Shown: in pieces, positions 24,430-33,652 of the stretch
Position numbering within the stretch: position 1 is the stretch's first letter
Layout: every line of letters starts with the position of its first letter
NCBI GenBank assembly: GCA_016125215.1
Contig: WGMF01000008.1
Coordinates: 1 to 64,000 of the forward strand
Direction: 5' to 3'
DNA length: 64,000 nucleotides
Origin: Phycisphaera sp.
GTDB taxonomy: Bacteria; Planctomycetota; Phycisphaerae; Phycisphaerales; Phycisphaeraceae
The notes under the pieces: model-generated
What the model was told of the DNA's origin: nothing
The model's database searches: none
The model's input: only the letters and a program-made list of their open reading frames with translations
Translations under genes and position numbers: made by a program

Positions 24430-25590
24430 GCCGACGGTGATGCGCCCGCGCCGGGGCCAGGACTTGTCCGTGGGCGGCTGGGGCGCGGCGGCGACACGCA
24501 CAGCGGCGTTCTCCGGCAGCGACGCCATGCGGAGCTGTTCGATCTGGTTGATTGTCGTCTCGTAGTTCCGCCGGGCCACGTCGCGCTGCGTGAGCACGAG
24601 GGCCTCGGTGTGGCGGGCCTGTTCGAGTTCCACCACGAGCCTTCCGATCCGCTCCTGCAGTTCGTCGGCCATGGCACGCAGCGACTCGGTCAGCTCCTGC
24701 GATGCAAGGATGACCTGGTCCAGCGCGTCGAGCGCCTGTTGGACGGTCATGATCGGCTTATCAAACGAGTCGGCGTCGACCTGCATCTGCATCGCATCGC
24801 CGGGCATGTTCCCCGCGCCCTGCAGGCCCATCACCGCCAGCGCGTTGCCCAGGCCCACCTGCTCCGTCGCGGGCTGGGTTCTGGCAATGCGGTCGCGCAA
24901 CGCCTTGGCCTGTTCGAGCACGATCTCCGAATGCTGTGCGCGGTCGAGCAGTTGCACCATGTTGTTGCGCAGCTGCTCGGAACGGGATTGGCGGGTCATC
25001 ACGTTGGTCTGACCGAGGGTTTTCTCGGCTTCATCCTGGGCCTTTTGCCAGGCGAGCTTGTTTTCCTCCAGCCGGGCCTGTGCGTCCTTGAGCGGGTCGG
25101 TCCCCGTGCCCATCATCTCGTTGAGCCTCCGTGTGACGTGAGCCACCCAATCGCCGCACAGGGCCGCGGCGGTCTGCGGGTCTTCATACTTGACGGAGAG
25201 GATGAGCAGGTTGTTGCCCGTCAACTCGGCGGAGCACCCACGCTTGAAGAGATCGAAGGTCGTATCCTCTTTGAACCGACCCGACTCCAGCGCGCTTTTG
25301 TAGACCGGGGTGAGGATGTCATCACTCTTGGCCAGGTCGTCCAGGCCCTTGGCGGGAAGCGGTGACAGATTCATGGCAACGCGAGGGTCGAAGCTCGTGG
25401 TCATGCTCGGCTTGTCGAAATAGATGATGCCGGAAGCGGTGTATTGCGGCGTGACCAGGTAGGTCGCCGCGTACGCCAGCGCCGCCGCGATGAAACTCAC
25501 GATCACGATCCAGGGCAGGCGTTTCTTCCAGCAGTCGATCAGGTCGAACAGGTCGACGGTCTGTGCGGGCGGAGTGGTGGGTGTGTTCAT
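24352..25590 (-). CDS. Wzz-type polysaccharide chain-length determinant
   Basis: 412 residues from ATG 25590. After a short cytoplasmic N-terminus (DLFDLIDCWKKRLPW) comes TM1 (IVSFIAAALAYAATYLV) with the following QYTASGIIYFDKP, typical of Wzz. A long coiled-coil periplasmic region follows (LEENKLAWQKAQDEAEKTLG, Gln/Glu-rich), with TM2 near the C-terminus (RITVGLGLFVFVAMSLLLTL). There is no fused tyrosine kinase. Such proteins set polysaccharide length with the Wzy polymerase, here encoded at 28880-30325. Confidence 0.85.
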   Translation of the reverse strand: MNTPTTPPAQTVDLFDLIDCWKKRLPWIVIVSFIAAALAYAATYLVTPQYTASGIIYFDKPSMTTSFDPRVAMNLSPLPAKGLDDLAKSDDILTPVYKSALESGRFKEDTTFDLFKRGCSAELTGNNLLILSVKYEDPQTAAALCGDWVAHVTRRLNEMMGTGTDPLKDAQARLEENKLAWQKAQDEAEKTLGQTNVMTRQSRSEQLRNNMVQLLDRAQHSEIVLEQAKALRDRIARTQPATEQVGLGNALAVMGLQGAGNMPGDAMQMQVDADSFDKPIMTVQQALDALDQVILASQELTESLRAMADELQERIGRLVVELEQARHTEALVLTQRDVARRNYETTINQIEQLRMASLPENAAVRVAAAPQPPTDKSWPRRGRITVGLGLFVFVAMSLLLTLRDASRRAPGR

Positions 25591-25690
25591 AGGCTTGGGG
25601 GTCTTGTGGACGGAACGGACATTATGAGCGAAAGCACGGGGCAACGCCAAGCCTCTTGCCGGGGTCCGGGACTGCTGCTAGCCTGACCCG

Positions 25691-26635
25691 ATGAGCACGA
25701 GCGTCAGCGTGGGCGTGGTGGTGGTCACGCACCGCGCCAGGGAACATCTTGCCCATTGCCTGCCCAAGTGGGTCGGCTCGCCGATTCAGCCGCGCGTGCT
25801 CGTGGTCAATTCGTCATCGAACGACGGCACGGTCGAAGAAGCCCAACGCCTCGGGGCGCAGACACTCGTGGTCCCACGAAAGAGTTTCAACCACGGCTCG
25901 ACGCGCGAACTGGCCCGCAAACACCTGGGCACCGACATCGTGGTCATGGCCACGCCCGACGCCTACGCGCAGAGCACCGACACGCTGGGTCTGCTTGTGG
26001 AACCGATCATCCGTGGCGAGTCCGCGGTGGCGTATGCGAGGCAGGTCCCACGCGAGGGGGCGGACCTGTTCGAGACTTTTTTAAGGTCGTTCAACTACCC
26101 CGAGTCTTCGCATGTCCGTTCGCTGGATGACGCGGATAGCTACGGGTCGTACGTGACGTTCTGCTCCGATGCGTGCTGCGCGTGGTCTAATCAAGTGTTG
26201 GATTCGGTGGGGGGCTTCCCGTCAACATTGACGCATGAAGACGCGATCGCGCTATCTCGGGTGCTGCGCAAGGGGCACCGGGTGGCCTACGTGGCCGAAG
26301 CAGTGGTGGGCCACTCGCACAAACAATCACTCGTCAAAGAGTTCAAAAGGTATTTCGACACGGGGCTGGGGCGGGCCGCCTACCGGGACGATCTGAACGT
26401 GGCCGGCGGCGACGGGGCACGGGGGCGGGAATACGCCGGTCAGCTTTTGCGGTACGTCAGGCATCGCAAGCCCGCGCTCTACCCCGTAGCGGTCGCCCAC
26501 CTGGGTGCCAAGTGGCTCGGTTACAAACTCGGTGCCGCATCGAAAGGCTGCCCCACCTGGTGGAAACGCGCGCTGAGCACGCAGGATTACTTCTGGACGA
26601 GCGAAGACTACCTCGCCGGCAAAACGGGCGTGTGA
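25691..26635 (+). CDS. Family 2 glycosyltransferase (rhamnosyltransferase-like)
   Basis: 314 residues. GT-A start VGVVVVTHRAREHLAHCLPKW, followed by VLVVNSSSNDGTVEEAQRLG and HGSTRELARKHL. The late motif SVGGFPSTLTHEDAIALSRVLRKGH marks the acceptor side. The pattern N-H-G-x-T-R-x-x-A is common in rhamnosyltransferases of polysaccharide loci. TAGCCT (25679-25684) ends 6 bases before the ATG, suggesting a leaderless transcript divergent from the Wzz gene. A hairpin repeat follows the stop codon. Confidence 0.87.
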   Translation: MSTSVSVGVVVVTHRAREHLAHCLPKWVGSPIQPRVLVVNSSSNDGTVEEAQRLGAQTLVVPRKSFNHGSTRELARKHLGTDIVVMATPDAYAQSTDTLGLLVEPIIRGESAVAYARQVPREGADLFETFLRSFNYPESSHVRSLDDADSYGSYVTFCSDACCAWSNQVLDSVGGFPSTLTHEDAIALSRVLRKGHRVAYVAEAVVGHSHKQSLVKEFKRYFDTGLGRAAYRDDLNVAGGDGARGREYAGQLLRYVRHRKPALYPVAVAHLGAKWLGYKLGAASKGCPTWWKRALSTQDYFWTSEDYLAGKTGV

Positions 26636-26664
26636 TCTGAAGATTATCCAGAGGGGTTGTTGGG

Positions 26665-26737
26665 GTGCCACTGGCGGCTTGTCCGCCAGTGCAAGAATGT
26701 CACGAACTCACACTGGCGGGCAAGCCGCCAGTGGCAC
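26665..26737. terminator. Near-perfect hairpin repeat, probable bidirectional terminator (copy 2)
   Basis: GTGCCACTGGCGGCTTGTCC (26665-26684) continuing GCCAGTG pairs with 26711-26737, with one mismatch, around a 19-bp loop. It lies between the converging glycosyltransferase and sugar transferase genes. It matches the element at 12653-12725. Confidence 0.6.
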
Positions 26738-26779
26738 ACGGATCGAGTCATTTGAGCAACCTATGCAAGTGTCAGATAT

Positions 26780-27538
26780 TCAATACGCGCCCTTGCCCCA
26801 CAGGACCACGAAGACGGTCTTGAGGAGGATGAGCGTGTCGAGCAGGAGCGTGCGTTTGCGGGCGTAGTAGACGTCCATCGCAACGCGGCGGCGGAGGGGG
26901 ATGTCGCTTCGGCCGGAGGTCTGCCAGAGTCCGGTCAAACCGGGGCGGACGCGGGTGATGGTCGGCTTACGCTGGCCCATGAGCGAGACCTGGCGTCGCA
27001 GGAAAGGGCGTGGGCCGACGAAGCTCATGTCGCCGAGGAAGATGTTGATGAGCTGCGGCAGTTCGTCGAGGCTTGAACGCCGAAGAACCTTGCCCACACG
27101 GGTGACGCGTGGGTCGGACTTGGCTTTGCCGAAGCTCTCGAGTTCGTCGCGCACCGAGGCGTCCATCGGTTTGAGGTAGCGGGCCTCGCGCTGGTGCATC
27201 GTGCGGAACTTGTAGATGCGAAAGAGCTTGCCGTGCAGCCCGGGGCGCTTCTGCACGAAGAAGACCGGACCGGGCGAGTCGAGCTTGATCGCCACCGCGA
27301 TGAGCAGCATCATCGGCACGGAGAGCGGGCAGGAAAGTAGCACGAGGAACAGGTCCATCAGCCGTTTGGCTGAGAACGAGATTTTCCCGACCACGGTGCG
27401 GATGTCGGGGATCGGTCGGGAGGGTTCGTCAAGCGCGTCCTCGACCCAGCCTTCAGCGCTGATCGCGGCGGCTTGTGACCGCTGAGGGATGAAGCCGTCC
27501 ATCACCTCCTCCAGTGCCCCTCGTTTGGTCATGCTCAT
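26780..27538 (-). CDS. Undecaprenyl-phosphate sugar-1-phosphate transferase (bacterial sugar transferase)
   Basis: 252 residues. One membrane-entering helix ([20 protein letters not shown]) is followed by the catalytic family signature: [39 protein letters not shown] and GPRPF, then [15 protein letters not shown]. It lacks the N-terminal multi-TM part of WbaP, so it is a short PssY/PglC-like form with a 50-residue extension. It loads the first sugar-phosphate onto the lipid carrier to start polysaccharide synthesis. A promoter lies at 27616-27644. Confidence 0.93.
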   Translation of the reverse strand: MSMTKRGALEEVMDGFIPQRSQAAAISAEGWVEDALDEPSRPIPDIRTVVGKISFSAKRLMDLFLVLLSCPLSVPMMLLIAVAIKLDSPGPVFFVQKRPGLHGKLFRIYKFRTMHQREARYLKPMDASVRDELESFGKAKSDPRVTRVGKVLRRSSLDELPQLINIFLGDMSFVGPRPFLRRQVSLMGQRKPTITRVRPGLTGLWQTSGRSDIPLRRRVAMDVYYARKRTLLLDTLILLKTVFVVLWGKGAY

Positions 27539-27615
27539 ATCGCCGGCCCCTGCATCCCGTCTTATGGGGAGTGATCTCTGGGAATCACCCGTTTTTAACT
27601 CATCGGGTACACAAT

Positions 27616-27644
27616 GTGATAATCGTGATTGTTAGAGTTGTCAA
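27616..27644 (-). promoter_or_regulatory. Sigma-70-like promoter of the sugar transferase gene
   Basis: Minus strand TTGACA (27644-27639), 17 bp, TATCAC (27621-27616), about 75 bases upstream of the ATG at 27538. The -35 is a perfect consensus. The leader between carries short inverted words near the -10 (ACAATGTG / ATCGTGATTG) that could bind a regulator. Confidence 0.5.
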
Positions 27645-27695
27645 TATTGGGGAAATTCACGGGGGCGTGAGCGGGCTGAGGCTCTTGTTTGGCGA

Positions 27696-28883
27696 TCAGG
27701 GCGTTGGGTCGATCAGGCCCGCTCGTTCGAGGACCTCTCGTGGACCGTAGGCCTTTCGGATGATGGTGGCCGATTCTTGAGCCGCGGCCGAAGCCTGAAC
27801 CGGGTCGGCCCGGACCGCCAGCAGGCCCTCGACAAGCTCTGAAGCGGTTCGACCAAGATGAAGCCCCCGGCTCGTGTCTGGCTGGGCAAACTCGGTGCCT
27901 TGAAGTGCTTCACAAGTTGCCACGGTCGGGACACCGAACGCCAGCGCGTCGATGCTCTTAAGCTTCACCCCCGCGCCGTGCCGCAGCGGGATCACGATCA
28001 CGTCGAGCGATTCGATGAACCCCAGCAGGTCATCCACAAACCCCATCGGCTCGACGCTCGGCCCACGGAATCGCTCCGACCCGAACCCCGCGACACGCAA
28101 GCGCGCTCTGCCGTCACACCGCTTGATGAAGCTCGGCCAAACCTCGTCGAGGAACCACGACAGCCCCTGCGCGTTGTTGGCCACTTCAAGATCGCCGAAG
28201 TACCCGACCTCGAACACCGAATCCTGTTGCGGCGTGCGCGCTCGCAAAGGTCGGTCCGGTGCGCGGGCGATCGGCGGAACCAGTCGGCTCTTTGCGCCGA
28301 CACCCGGCATGTGTTTGCGTAACCATTCCAGCTCGGTCGATGAGATGCACCAGACCTCGTCGAAGCCCGGCAGGACGCGCCTCTCGTAACCCCGGTACTG
28401 CCACGCGACACATCGGCTGGCCAAACCGCGCAACCCGCCGACGGATCGGCCAAGCTCCATGAAGTAGTGGCTCTCGATGTTCAACGGCCGCAACACCACA
28501 CGCCCCGCGCCGAGCCTGCGGATATCCCCGAGGTAATCCGCCATCTGCAGGCCCTCGACCAGAACCAGTTTGCCCTCGACGCCGACTCGCTCCATCGTTT
28601 GCACCACGCGCTTCGTGTACCGCGTCGCGCTGGGGAAAGGCGAACGCACACAGCGCAGCAAAGCCGACAACTCACGCATAGCGGGCCGGGGGTGGACGAC
28701 GATCCGCATCCCCCTGGGCGAGTTTTTCATGTCGAGGTTGTCGGGTTTGTCCACAGCGATCAGGTCGGCGTCGATCCCCGCCTCGGCAATGGCCCGGGCA
28801 CGCCTGCCCACGTCGACCGACCCGCCCGTCACGCGCGAGCCGAAGGGGTTGACCAGCGACAGGATGACCATCGGCTTGTTCAC
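27696..28883 (-). CDS. Glycosyltransferase (GT-B fold, group 1/GT4-like)
   Basis: 395 residues. The N-terminal Rossmann half starts MVILSLVNPFGSRVTGGSVDVGRRARAIAE (a G-G donor loop), and the C-terminal half has FEVGYFGDLEVANNAQGLSWFLDEVWP and VIVIPLRHGAGVKLKSIDALAFGVPTVAT, which is the donor-binding region of GT4-like enzymes. It adds a sugar during repeat-unit assembly. The ATG overlaps the stop of the polymerase gene by 4 bp. Order on the minus strand is glycosyltransferase, polymerase, this gene. Confidence 0.85.
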   Translation of the reverse strand: MNKPMVILSLVNPFGSRVTGGSVDVGRRARAIAEAGIDADLIAVDKPDNLDMKNSPRGMRIVVHPRPAMRELSALLRCVRSPFPSATRYTKRVVQTMERVGVEGKLVLVEGLQMADYLGDIRRLGAGRVVLRPLNIESHYFMELGRSVGGLRGLASRCVAWQYRGYERRVLPGFDEVWCISSTELEWLRKHMPGVGAKSRLVPPIARAPDRPLRARTPQQDSVFEVGYFGDLEVANNAQGLSWFLDEVWPSFIKRCDGRARLRVAGFGSERFRGPSVEPMGFVDDLLGFIESLDVIVIPLRHGAGVKLKSIDALAFGVPTVATCEALQGTEFAQPDTSRGLHLGRTASELVEGLLAVRADPVQASAAAQESATIIRKAYGPREVLERAGLIDPTP

Positions 28884-30325
28884 GCAACGCCCCGTTGTTC
28901 AGCTTGGGCGGGTGAGCCCGGCGACCGTCGGACCATCAGCGCCCGCTCCACCGGTTTGGCCAGGATGAACATGAGCATCCCGACGAGGATGTAACCGTTG
29001 GCCGCACGCGTGATCTCGATGTAACCCCGCCACTCCAGCAGCGACCAGAGCACGAACGGGTAGAGCGACACGCCGATGAACCGCCCCTCACGGAACCAAC
29101 GCCACGTGAACGCGGTCAGCACGCCGTAGAAAACAAAAGGCAAAAAGCCCCACCAGCCAAAGTCCACGAACGAGTGCGTGAAGATCGTCAGCGAGGTGTA
29201 TTGCCCGTCGAGCCCCGCGTTGCGTACCGGCAGCGTCACCTCGCTCCAGTCCTGCGCAACGCCCTGCGTCAGCGTGTCGTGTGCCAGGTGTTCGAGCGGC
29301 AGTGTGTGCTTGAGGAAGGGGAACTCCCAGAGCCACTGCGTCCAGTAGTAGCCCCCGCCCTGACCGGGCATGTTGAGCTTGCCGTCGATCGCTGCGCCGA
29401 AGCGGTTGTACGACCCGAGGTAGTAGGCGACCGCGTCATTCGTGGCCGGTGCGATGCTCCACTCTTCTACGGGGATGCCGCGGCGGGTGTTGGTGACCAT
29501 CGCAAAAAACCCCACCGCAATCGCCAGCGCCAGAAGCAGCACCGCCGCGGTGCGCACGAAGGGCAACCCGCCCCTGCACCAGCGATGCAGCGCCCAGACC
29601 ACCACGAGTGAAAACACGGGCAACAGCGCGCTGCCTCGCCCGCCGACGAGCACCATGTCCACCAGGTACGTCGCGATCAGCATCCCCACCAGCAGCCAGT
29701 AACCCAAACGCAGCAGCCACGAAACCGTCCGCCCCTTTCGCAGGCCGACCCACACCAGCCACGGGATCATCGCGCGACCCAGCACGGTAATGAAGCCGAT
29801 GTTCTGGTTGGCCAATACGTCGCTGAGTGTCTCTCGGACCTCGCTGCCCTTGAACGACCCGGTCATCGCACCGAGCAGCTCGCCCAGGGGCATCGCGTTC
29901 ATCAATTTGTAAAACACGAGCAGGTGCCCGAGCACAAGGCAGCCGCACAACGCCAGCTCGGCTAACAGGCCGGCGGTGTCGGGGCTGAGGGGGTGCTGGT
30001 GTATTGTGTGTTGTCTTCGCGTGTAAGGCGTCGCCATGAGATAGCCCACCGCAAACGTCACGACGCACAGGGCGATGAAGAGCGCCGCCGGCCCGTTGTG
30101 GTAGATATAGTTCGGCTCGTCGATGACATCGCTGTACCAGCGCGGGGGATAGACCCACGCCGCCGCCGCGATGAGGAGGTTGATCCCCACGATCACGCCC
30201 GGCGAAAAGAGCACGAGCGCACCGAGCGGCCGCCCGATGGGTTGAATAGGGCTTCCGGGGTTAAGACTTCCGGGGTATTGACTCCCGGGGGTTTGACTTC
30301 CGGGGGTTTGGCTTCCGGGGGTCAT
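28880..30325 (-). CDS. Wzy-type polysaccharide repeat-unit polymerase
   Basis: 481 residues with about ten membrane helices and a long loop (WSIAPATNDAVAYYLG...YYWTQWLWEF) before the last helices, as in O-antigen polymerases. VLVGGRGSALLPVFSLVVV carries the R-G-S motif frequent in oligosaccharide repeat-unit polymerases. The first 26 residues are five copies of a PGS pentapeptide (TPGSQ), encoded by a 15-bp repeat containing CTTCCGGGGG. The ATG overlaps the stop of the upstream glycosyltransferase. It joins lipid-linked repeats in the periplasm. Confidence 0.78.
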   Translation of the reverse strand: MTPGSQTPGSQTPGSQYPGSLNPGSPIQPIGRPLGALVLFSPGVIVGINLLIAAAAWVYPPRWYSDVIDEPNYIYHNGPAALFIALCVVTFAVGYLMATPYTRRQHTIHQHPLSPDTAGLLAELALCGCLVLGHLLVFYKLMNAMPLGELLGAMTGSFKGSEVRETLSDVLANQNIGFITVLGRAMIPWLVWVGLRKGRTVSWLLRLGYWLLVGMLIATYLVDMVLVGGRGSALLPVFSLVVVWALHRWCRGGLPFVRTAAVLLLALAIAVGFFAMVTNTRRGIPVEEWSIAPATNDAVAYYLGSYNRFGAAIDGKLNMPGQGGGYYWTQWLWEFPFLKHTLPLEHLAHDTLTQGVAQDWSEVTLPVRNAGLDGQYTSLTIFTHSFVDFGWWGFLPFVFYGVLTAFTWRWFREGRFIGVSLYPFVLWSLLEWRGYIEITRAANGYILVGMLMFILAKPVERALMVRRSPGSPAQAEQRGVA

Positions 30326-31164
30326 GCTTCGCGCCAGCCTTTCCAGACGGCGGCGCAGCGTTTGAAATCGCCTTGCAGCGCGCGTTTAGCCCACTGCCCG
30401 CCGATGCCGACCGTCACGGGCCACGCCGACCCCCGGTAGTGTTTTTTGAAGAAGCGCACCATGGAACGCGAGAAATGGTACTCCATCGACGGGCTGCGCT
30501 TCTGTGTCGTGGCGGATTCCTTGTGCCAGATGCGTGAGCTTTCCGCGACGCCGAGCTTCCAGCCAGCCTTGCGTACGCGCGTGCCGAAGTCCGCATCGTC
30601 CCAGTAGAGAAAAAACGCCTCGTCGAGCATGTCGAGTTGTTCGAGCACTTTTCGGGGGATGAGCATGCTTGCGCCGGTGAGGTAGTCGAGTGTTGCGTCA
30701 TCGACCTTGTGGGAAACATGCCTTGCCCGGCCCATGAAATAACTCACACGTCCGCCGCCCCACGCCTGGATTCGCTCCCGGTCGGCCATGTCCATCACCA
30801 CGCTGCCGACCGCGCCGTAGCGCTCATCGCTGCGTAACTTTTCAACGAGTTTCGACAGCGCATCGGGTGCGACCACCGTGTCGTTGTTGAGCATCCACAC
30901 CAGCTCCGCGCCGCGGTCGAGCACGTAGCGCATGGCGGTGTTCTGTGCCCTGGTGAACCCGCAGTTGGGCGTAACGGTCTGCAAATCCAACTCCGGTCGC
31001 GCCGCCCGCAACCGTTCGACCGAATCGTTCTCCGACCCGTTGTCGAGCACCATCACGTGGAAATCGGGGTAGTCCAGTTGATCCAGCGACCGCAGGCACT
31101 CGAGCGTGTCTTCGTAGCGGTTGTAGTTGATGAGCGTGATGTGGACGGGGGGCGTCTGGGTCAT
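30322..31164 (-). CDS. Family 2 glycosyltransferase
   Basis: 280 residues from ATG 31164. HITLINYNRYEDTLECLRSL, VMVLDNGSENDSVERLR, WMLNNDTVVAPDAL (N-N-D metal site) and the later AFFLYWDDADFGTRVRKAGW (E/D-D-x-D acceptor motif) place it in the rhamnosyltransferase-like GT2 group. It is the first gene of a three-gene, overlapping minus-strand unit with the polymerase and GT4 genes. The longer frame to 31221 is rejected because the family N-terminus begins right after this ATG. Confidence 0.88.
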   Translation of the reverse strand: MTQTPPVHITLINYNRYEDTLECLRSLDQLDYPDFHVMVLDNGSENDSVERLRAARPELDLQTVTPNCGFTRAQNTAMRYVLDRGAELVWMLNNDTVVAPDALSKLVEKLRSDERYGAVGSVVMDMADRERIQAWGGGRVSYFMGRARHVSHKVDDATLDYLTGASMLIPRKVLEQLDMLDEAFFLYWDDADFGTRVRKAGWKLGVAESSRIWHKESATTQKRSPSMEYHFSRSMVRFFKKHYRGSAWPVTVGIGGQWAKRALQGDFKRCAAVWKGWREA

Positions 31165-31316
31165 GGCGTCGCGGGTCGGGCCAAAGGGTGAAGCATAACG
31201 CCGGGGGGTTCGTTGTACCACGCCGATTGCCCCGGCCGTCGTTCTTGGTGCCGTGACATCGCGGTGATATCCTGCACCATCCCACGCCCCGTGCGTTCCA
31301 TCAGCCGGAGTACCCC

Positions 31317-32660
31317 TTGAGCCTCACCGACCTCTGGCAATCCGTGATGCGACGCCTCGGTCGGTCCAAAGACACGCAGAAGCTTGCGTCGGGCGCGGGG
31401 TTGGCCTTGGTCGTGATCGCGTGCGGCGCGTTGATGCGCTACGGCTTGAACGTGAGCCTGGCGCGGTGGATGGGCGGGCCCGAGCCGCTGGGACGATACG
31501 CAGTAGCGCTGGCGTGGATGCAGGTGCTGGCAGTCCTGGCGTCGCTGGGCATGAACATCGGCTGCCTGCGTTTCGTGCCCGAATACATCGAACGCAAAGA
31601 TTGGCCGCACCTGCGCGGGTTGATCGGCTTCTCACGCATCACCACGCTCATCGTCGGCACACTCATCGCGATGCTTGCCACACTCGGCGTATGGATCGTC
31701 GGCAGGGAGTGGTCGCACGAGTGGCCGGTCGTGCTGGGGTTCTGGGCCGTGCCCCTCATGGCGCTGGCCGACATGCACTCGCAGCACCTGCGCGGCTACC
31801 ACCGCATCCTCCGCGCGTTCGTCCCCTTCTTCATGCTCCAGCCGATCCTCATCCTGGCGATCTCGGCAGGCATCTACCTCGTCACCGGCCAACTCCACCC
31901 CGCCGACGCGGTCATCGCCACGGCCATCGCTTTGCTCATCGTCATTGCCATCGGGTTCTTCGATGTCCACAGGGTCTCATCGACACAGCTACGCGAAGTC
32001 AGGCCCGCGTTCGATTACACCAAGTGGATCAAGGTCTCGCTGCCGCTGCTGGTCGTGACGGGGTTCAACCTCGTCATCATCCAGACCGGCGTCGTCTTCG
32101 TGGACCTGCTCTCGGATGCGAGGCAGACCGGGCTTTACCACGCAACGGACCGCACCGCGATGGTGCTCAACCTCCTGCCCCGCGCGGTGCTTGCGATCTG
32201 TGCCCCGATGGTCTCCAAGGCCCACACCCGCGAAGACCACGACCAGCTCCAGCGTTTGGCCACCCACGCCGCCAACCTGCTCTTCTGGCCGACGCTGGCG
32301 TTCGGGATCGTCTTCATCCTCATCGGCAAGCCGGTGCTCGGGGTGTTCGGGCCGCAGTTCGTCGCGGGGTACCCGGTGTTCGTCGCGCTGCTCATCGGTC
32401 ACCTCGTTGCCCGTTTTGCCGGCGGGTCAGCCGGGATGGTCCTGGGCATGACCGGGCACGAAAACACCTCCGCCCTTGCCGTGTGCTGCGCCGCGGTCGT
32501 TTACCTGGCGCTCAACTTCATCCTCATCCCCCGTTACGGCGCGATCGGCGCCGCGGTCTCCACAGGTGTGAGCATGTCCATCAGCAACGGCACCATGAGC
32601 GTGCTGGCCTACCGACGCAAAGGCGTGCTGACCCTGGCCATCCCGTGGCGCATGCGATAA
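31317..32660 (+). CDS. Wzx-type polysaccharide flippase (MATE/MOP superfamily)
   Basis: 447 residues from TTG 31317 with GGAG at 31307-31310. It has twelve to fourteen predicted helices, an N-terminal ASGAGLALVVIACGALMRYGLN, and VGLARFxP-type neighbours (IGCLRFVPEYIERKDW) as in membrane proteins exporting O-antigen and teichoic acid. It flips lipid-linked repeat units to the periplasm for the polymerase. It diverges from the polymerase operon and completes the Wzx/Wzy set. Confidence 0.87.
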   Translation: MSLTDLWQSVMRRLGRSKDTQKLASGAGLALVVIACGALMRYGLNVSLARWMGGPEPLGRYAVALAWMQVLAVLASLGMNIGCLRFVPEYIERKDWPHLRGLIGFSRITTLIVGTLIAMLATLGVWIVGREWSHEWPVVLGFWAVPLMALADMHSQHLRGYHRILRAFVPFFMLQPILILAISAGIYLVTGQLHPADAVIATAIALLIVIAIGFFDVHRVSSTQLREVRPAFDYTKWIKVSLPLLVVTGFNLVIIQTGVVFVDLLSDARQTGLYHATDRTAMVLNLLPRAVLAICAPMVSKAHTREDHDQLQRLATHAANLLFWPTLAFGIVFILIGKPVLGVFGPQFVAGYPVFVALLIGHLVARFAGGSAGMVLGMTGHENTSALAVCCAAVVYLALNFILIPRYGAIGAAVSTGVSMSISNGTMSVLAYRRKGVLTLAIPWRMR

Positions 32661-32728
32661 CACGCAGGCCAAAGCGTGCAAAAGGTGCGGCTGTTCCCAC
32701 GACGCACCGCTTGGCCTACACTTGCGTT

Positions 32729-33613
32729 GTGGATGAACAAGTCCCCCAACACGATGCAGCCGACCCGGAGCATGGGTTGGATGACGGCGAGGTCACTGCC
32801 GAAACCTCGACAGAGGGTGTGGTGCCGTTGACGGAAGATGACGCAACACGGGCATTGCCCACAGCTTTACAGGGAAACAATCCGGGGACGGGGTCTGAAC
32901 TCTCGGGGGCGGTGTCTCAACTTCCGGGGGTTCCGGGGGCGGGGGCGAGGGGGGTGGTGATGGGGTGGTGTGTGTGGTTGATTGCGAGTTGGGCGCTGGC
33001 GTTGTCGATCCGGTCGGTGGCGGGGGCGTCGCGTCTGATGGTGTATGCGGCGTGGGTGGGTTTGATGCTGGTTTGGCCGACGATTGAGCTGAGTTTGTCA
33101 CCGAGCGTGCAGCGCAGCGACGAGGGCACGTGCCGGGGGGTTTCGGTGGTGTGGGTGCTGTCTCAGTGGGTGTCGCTCAACGCGGTGTTCCAGGTGGTGG
33201 CCTGGCCGATGCGGTTGTACGCCGGCTGGGACATCGACCAGACGATCTGGCTGACGGTGGCGACGGCGGCGTGGTCGCTCGTCGTGGCGCTGGCGGTGGG
33301 GTGGGGTGTGGGTGCCCGTGTCGGTCGGTCTGTTCGGGCGGTGTTGGCCATGGTGTTTGTGGTGCTTGTGTTTTTTGCTGAGCCGATGGTCATCGCGCTG
33401 CTTCAGCCGACGCATTGGCCGATGCGCATCGCGCCGTGGGAGGTGTTGTGGCAACTGACGCGCGAGCCGGCGGATTACGCGGGGCTGGGGCAGGCTCCCG
33501 TGACCATCCTCTGTGTCGGTGCAGCCGGGGCGCTGGGATGGTGCGTGCTGTGGATCGCTCAATTTGCCGGCCACGGTGTCGTGTCGACGCAGGCCACGCC
33601 GCACGCCGATTGA
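32729..33613 (+). CDS. Uncharacterised multi-pass membrane protein
   Basis: 294 residues from GTG 32729; TACACT (32717-32722) ends 6 bases upstream, supporting this start. The first 75 residues are acidic and low-complexity and contain two inserted repeat words: a GGGCATTGCCC hairpin and CTTCCGGGGGTTCCGGGGG. Then about six membrane helices follow (WCVWLIASWALAL, LMVYAAWVGLMLVWP, and others). No catalytic motif seen. The order after the flippase suggests a possible role in the same envelope process, but the function is unknown. Confidence 0.6.
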   Translation: MDEQVPQHDAADPEHGLDDGEVTAETSTEGVVPLTEDDATRALPTALQGNNPGTGSELSGAVSQLPGVPGAGARGVVMGWCVWLIASWALALSIRSVAGASRLMVYAAWVGLMLVWPTIELSLSPSVQRSDEGTCRGVSVVWVLSQWVSLNAVFQVVAWPMRLYAGWDIDQTIWLTVATAAWSLVVALAVGWGVGARVGRSVRAVLAMVFVVLVFFAEPMVIALLQPTHWPMRIAPWEVLWQLTREPADYAGLGQAPVTILCVGAAGALGWCVLWIAQFAGHGVVSTQATPHAD

Positions 33614-33652
33614 CGCAATGCCTCTCCACGGTTCTCATGGGTCACCTAGCCC

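Noticed and set aside
31421-32690. Long frame overlapping the flippase gene and continuous with the membrane protein at 32729
   Set aside because: The first 430 codons are an Arg/Pro-rich out-of-frame shadow of the flippase. Only the part from GTG 32729 has membrane helices and a promoter box, so it is called alone.
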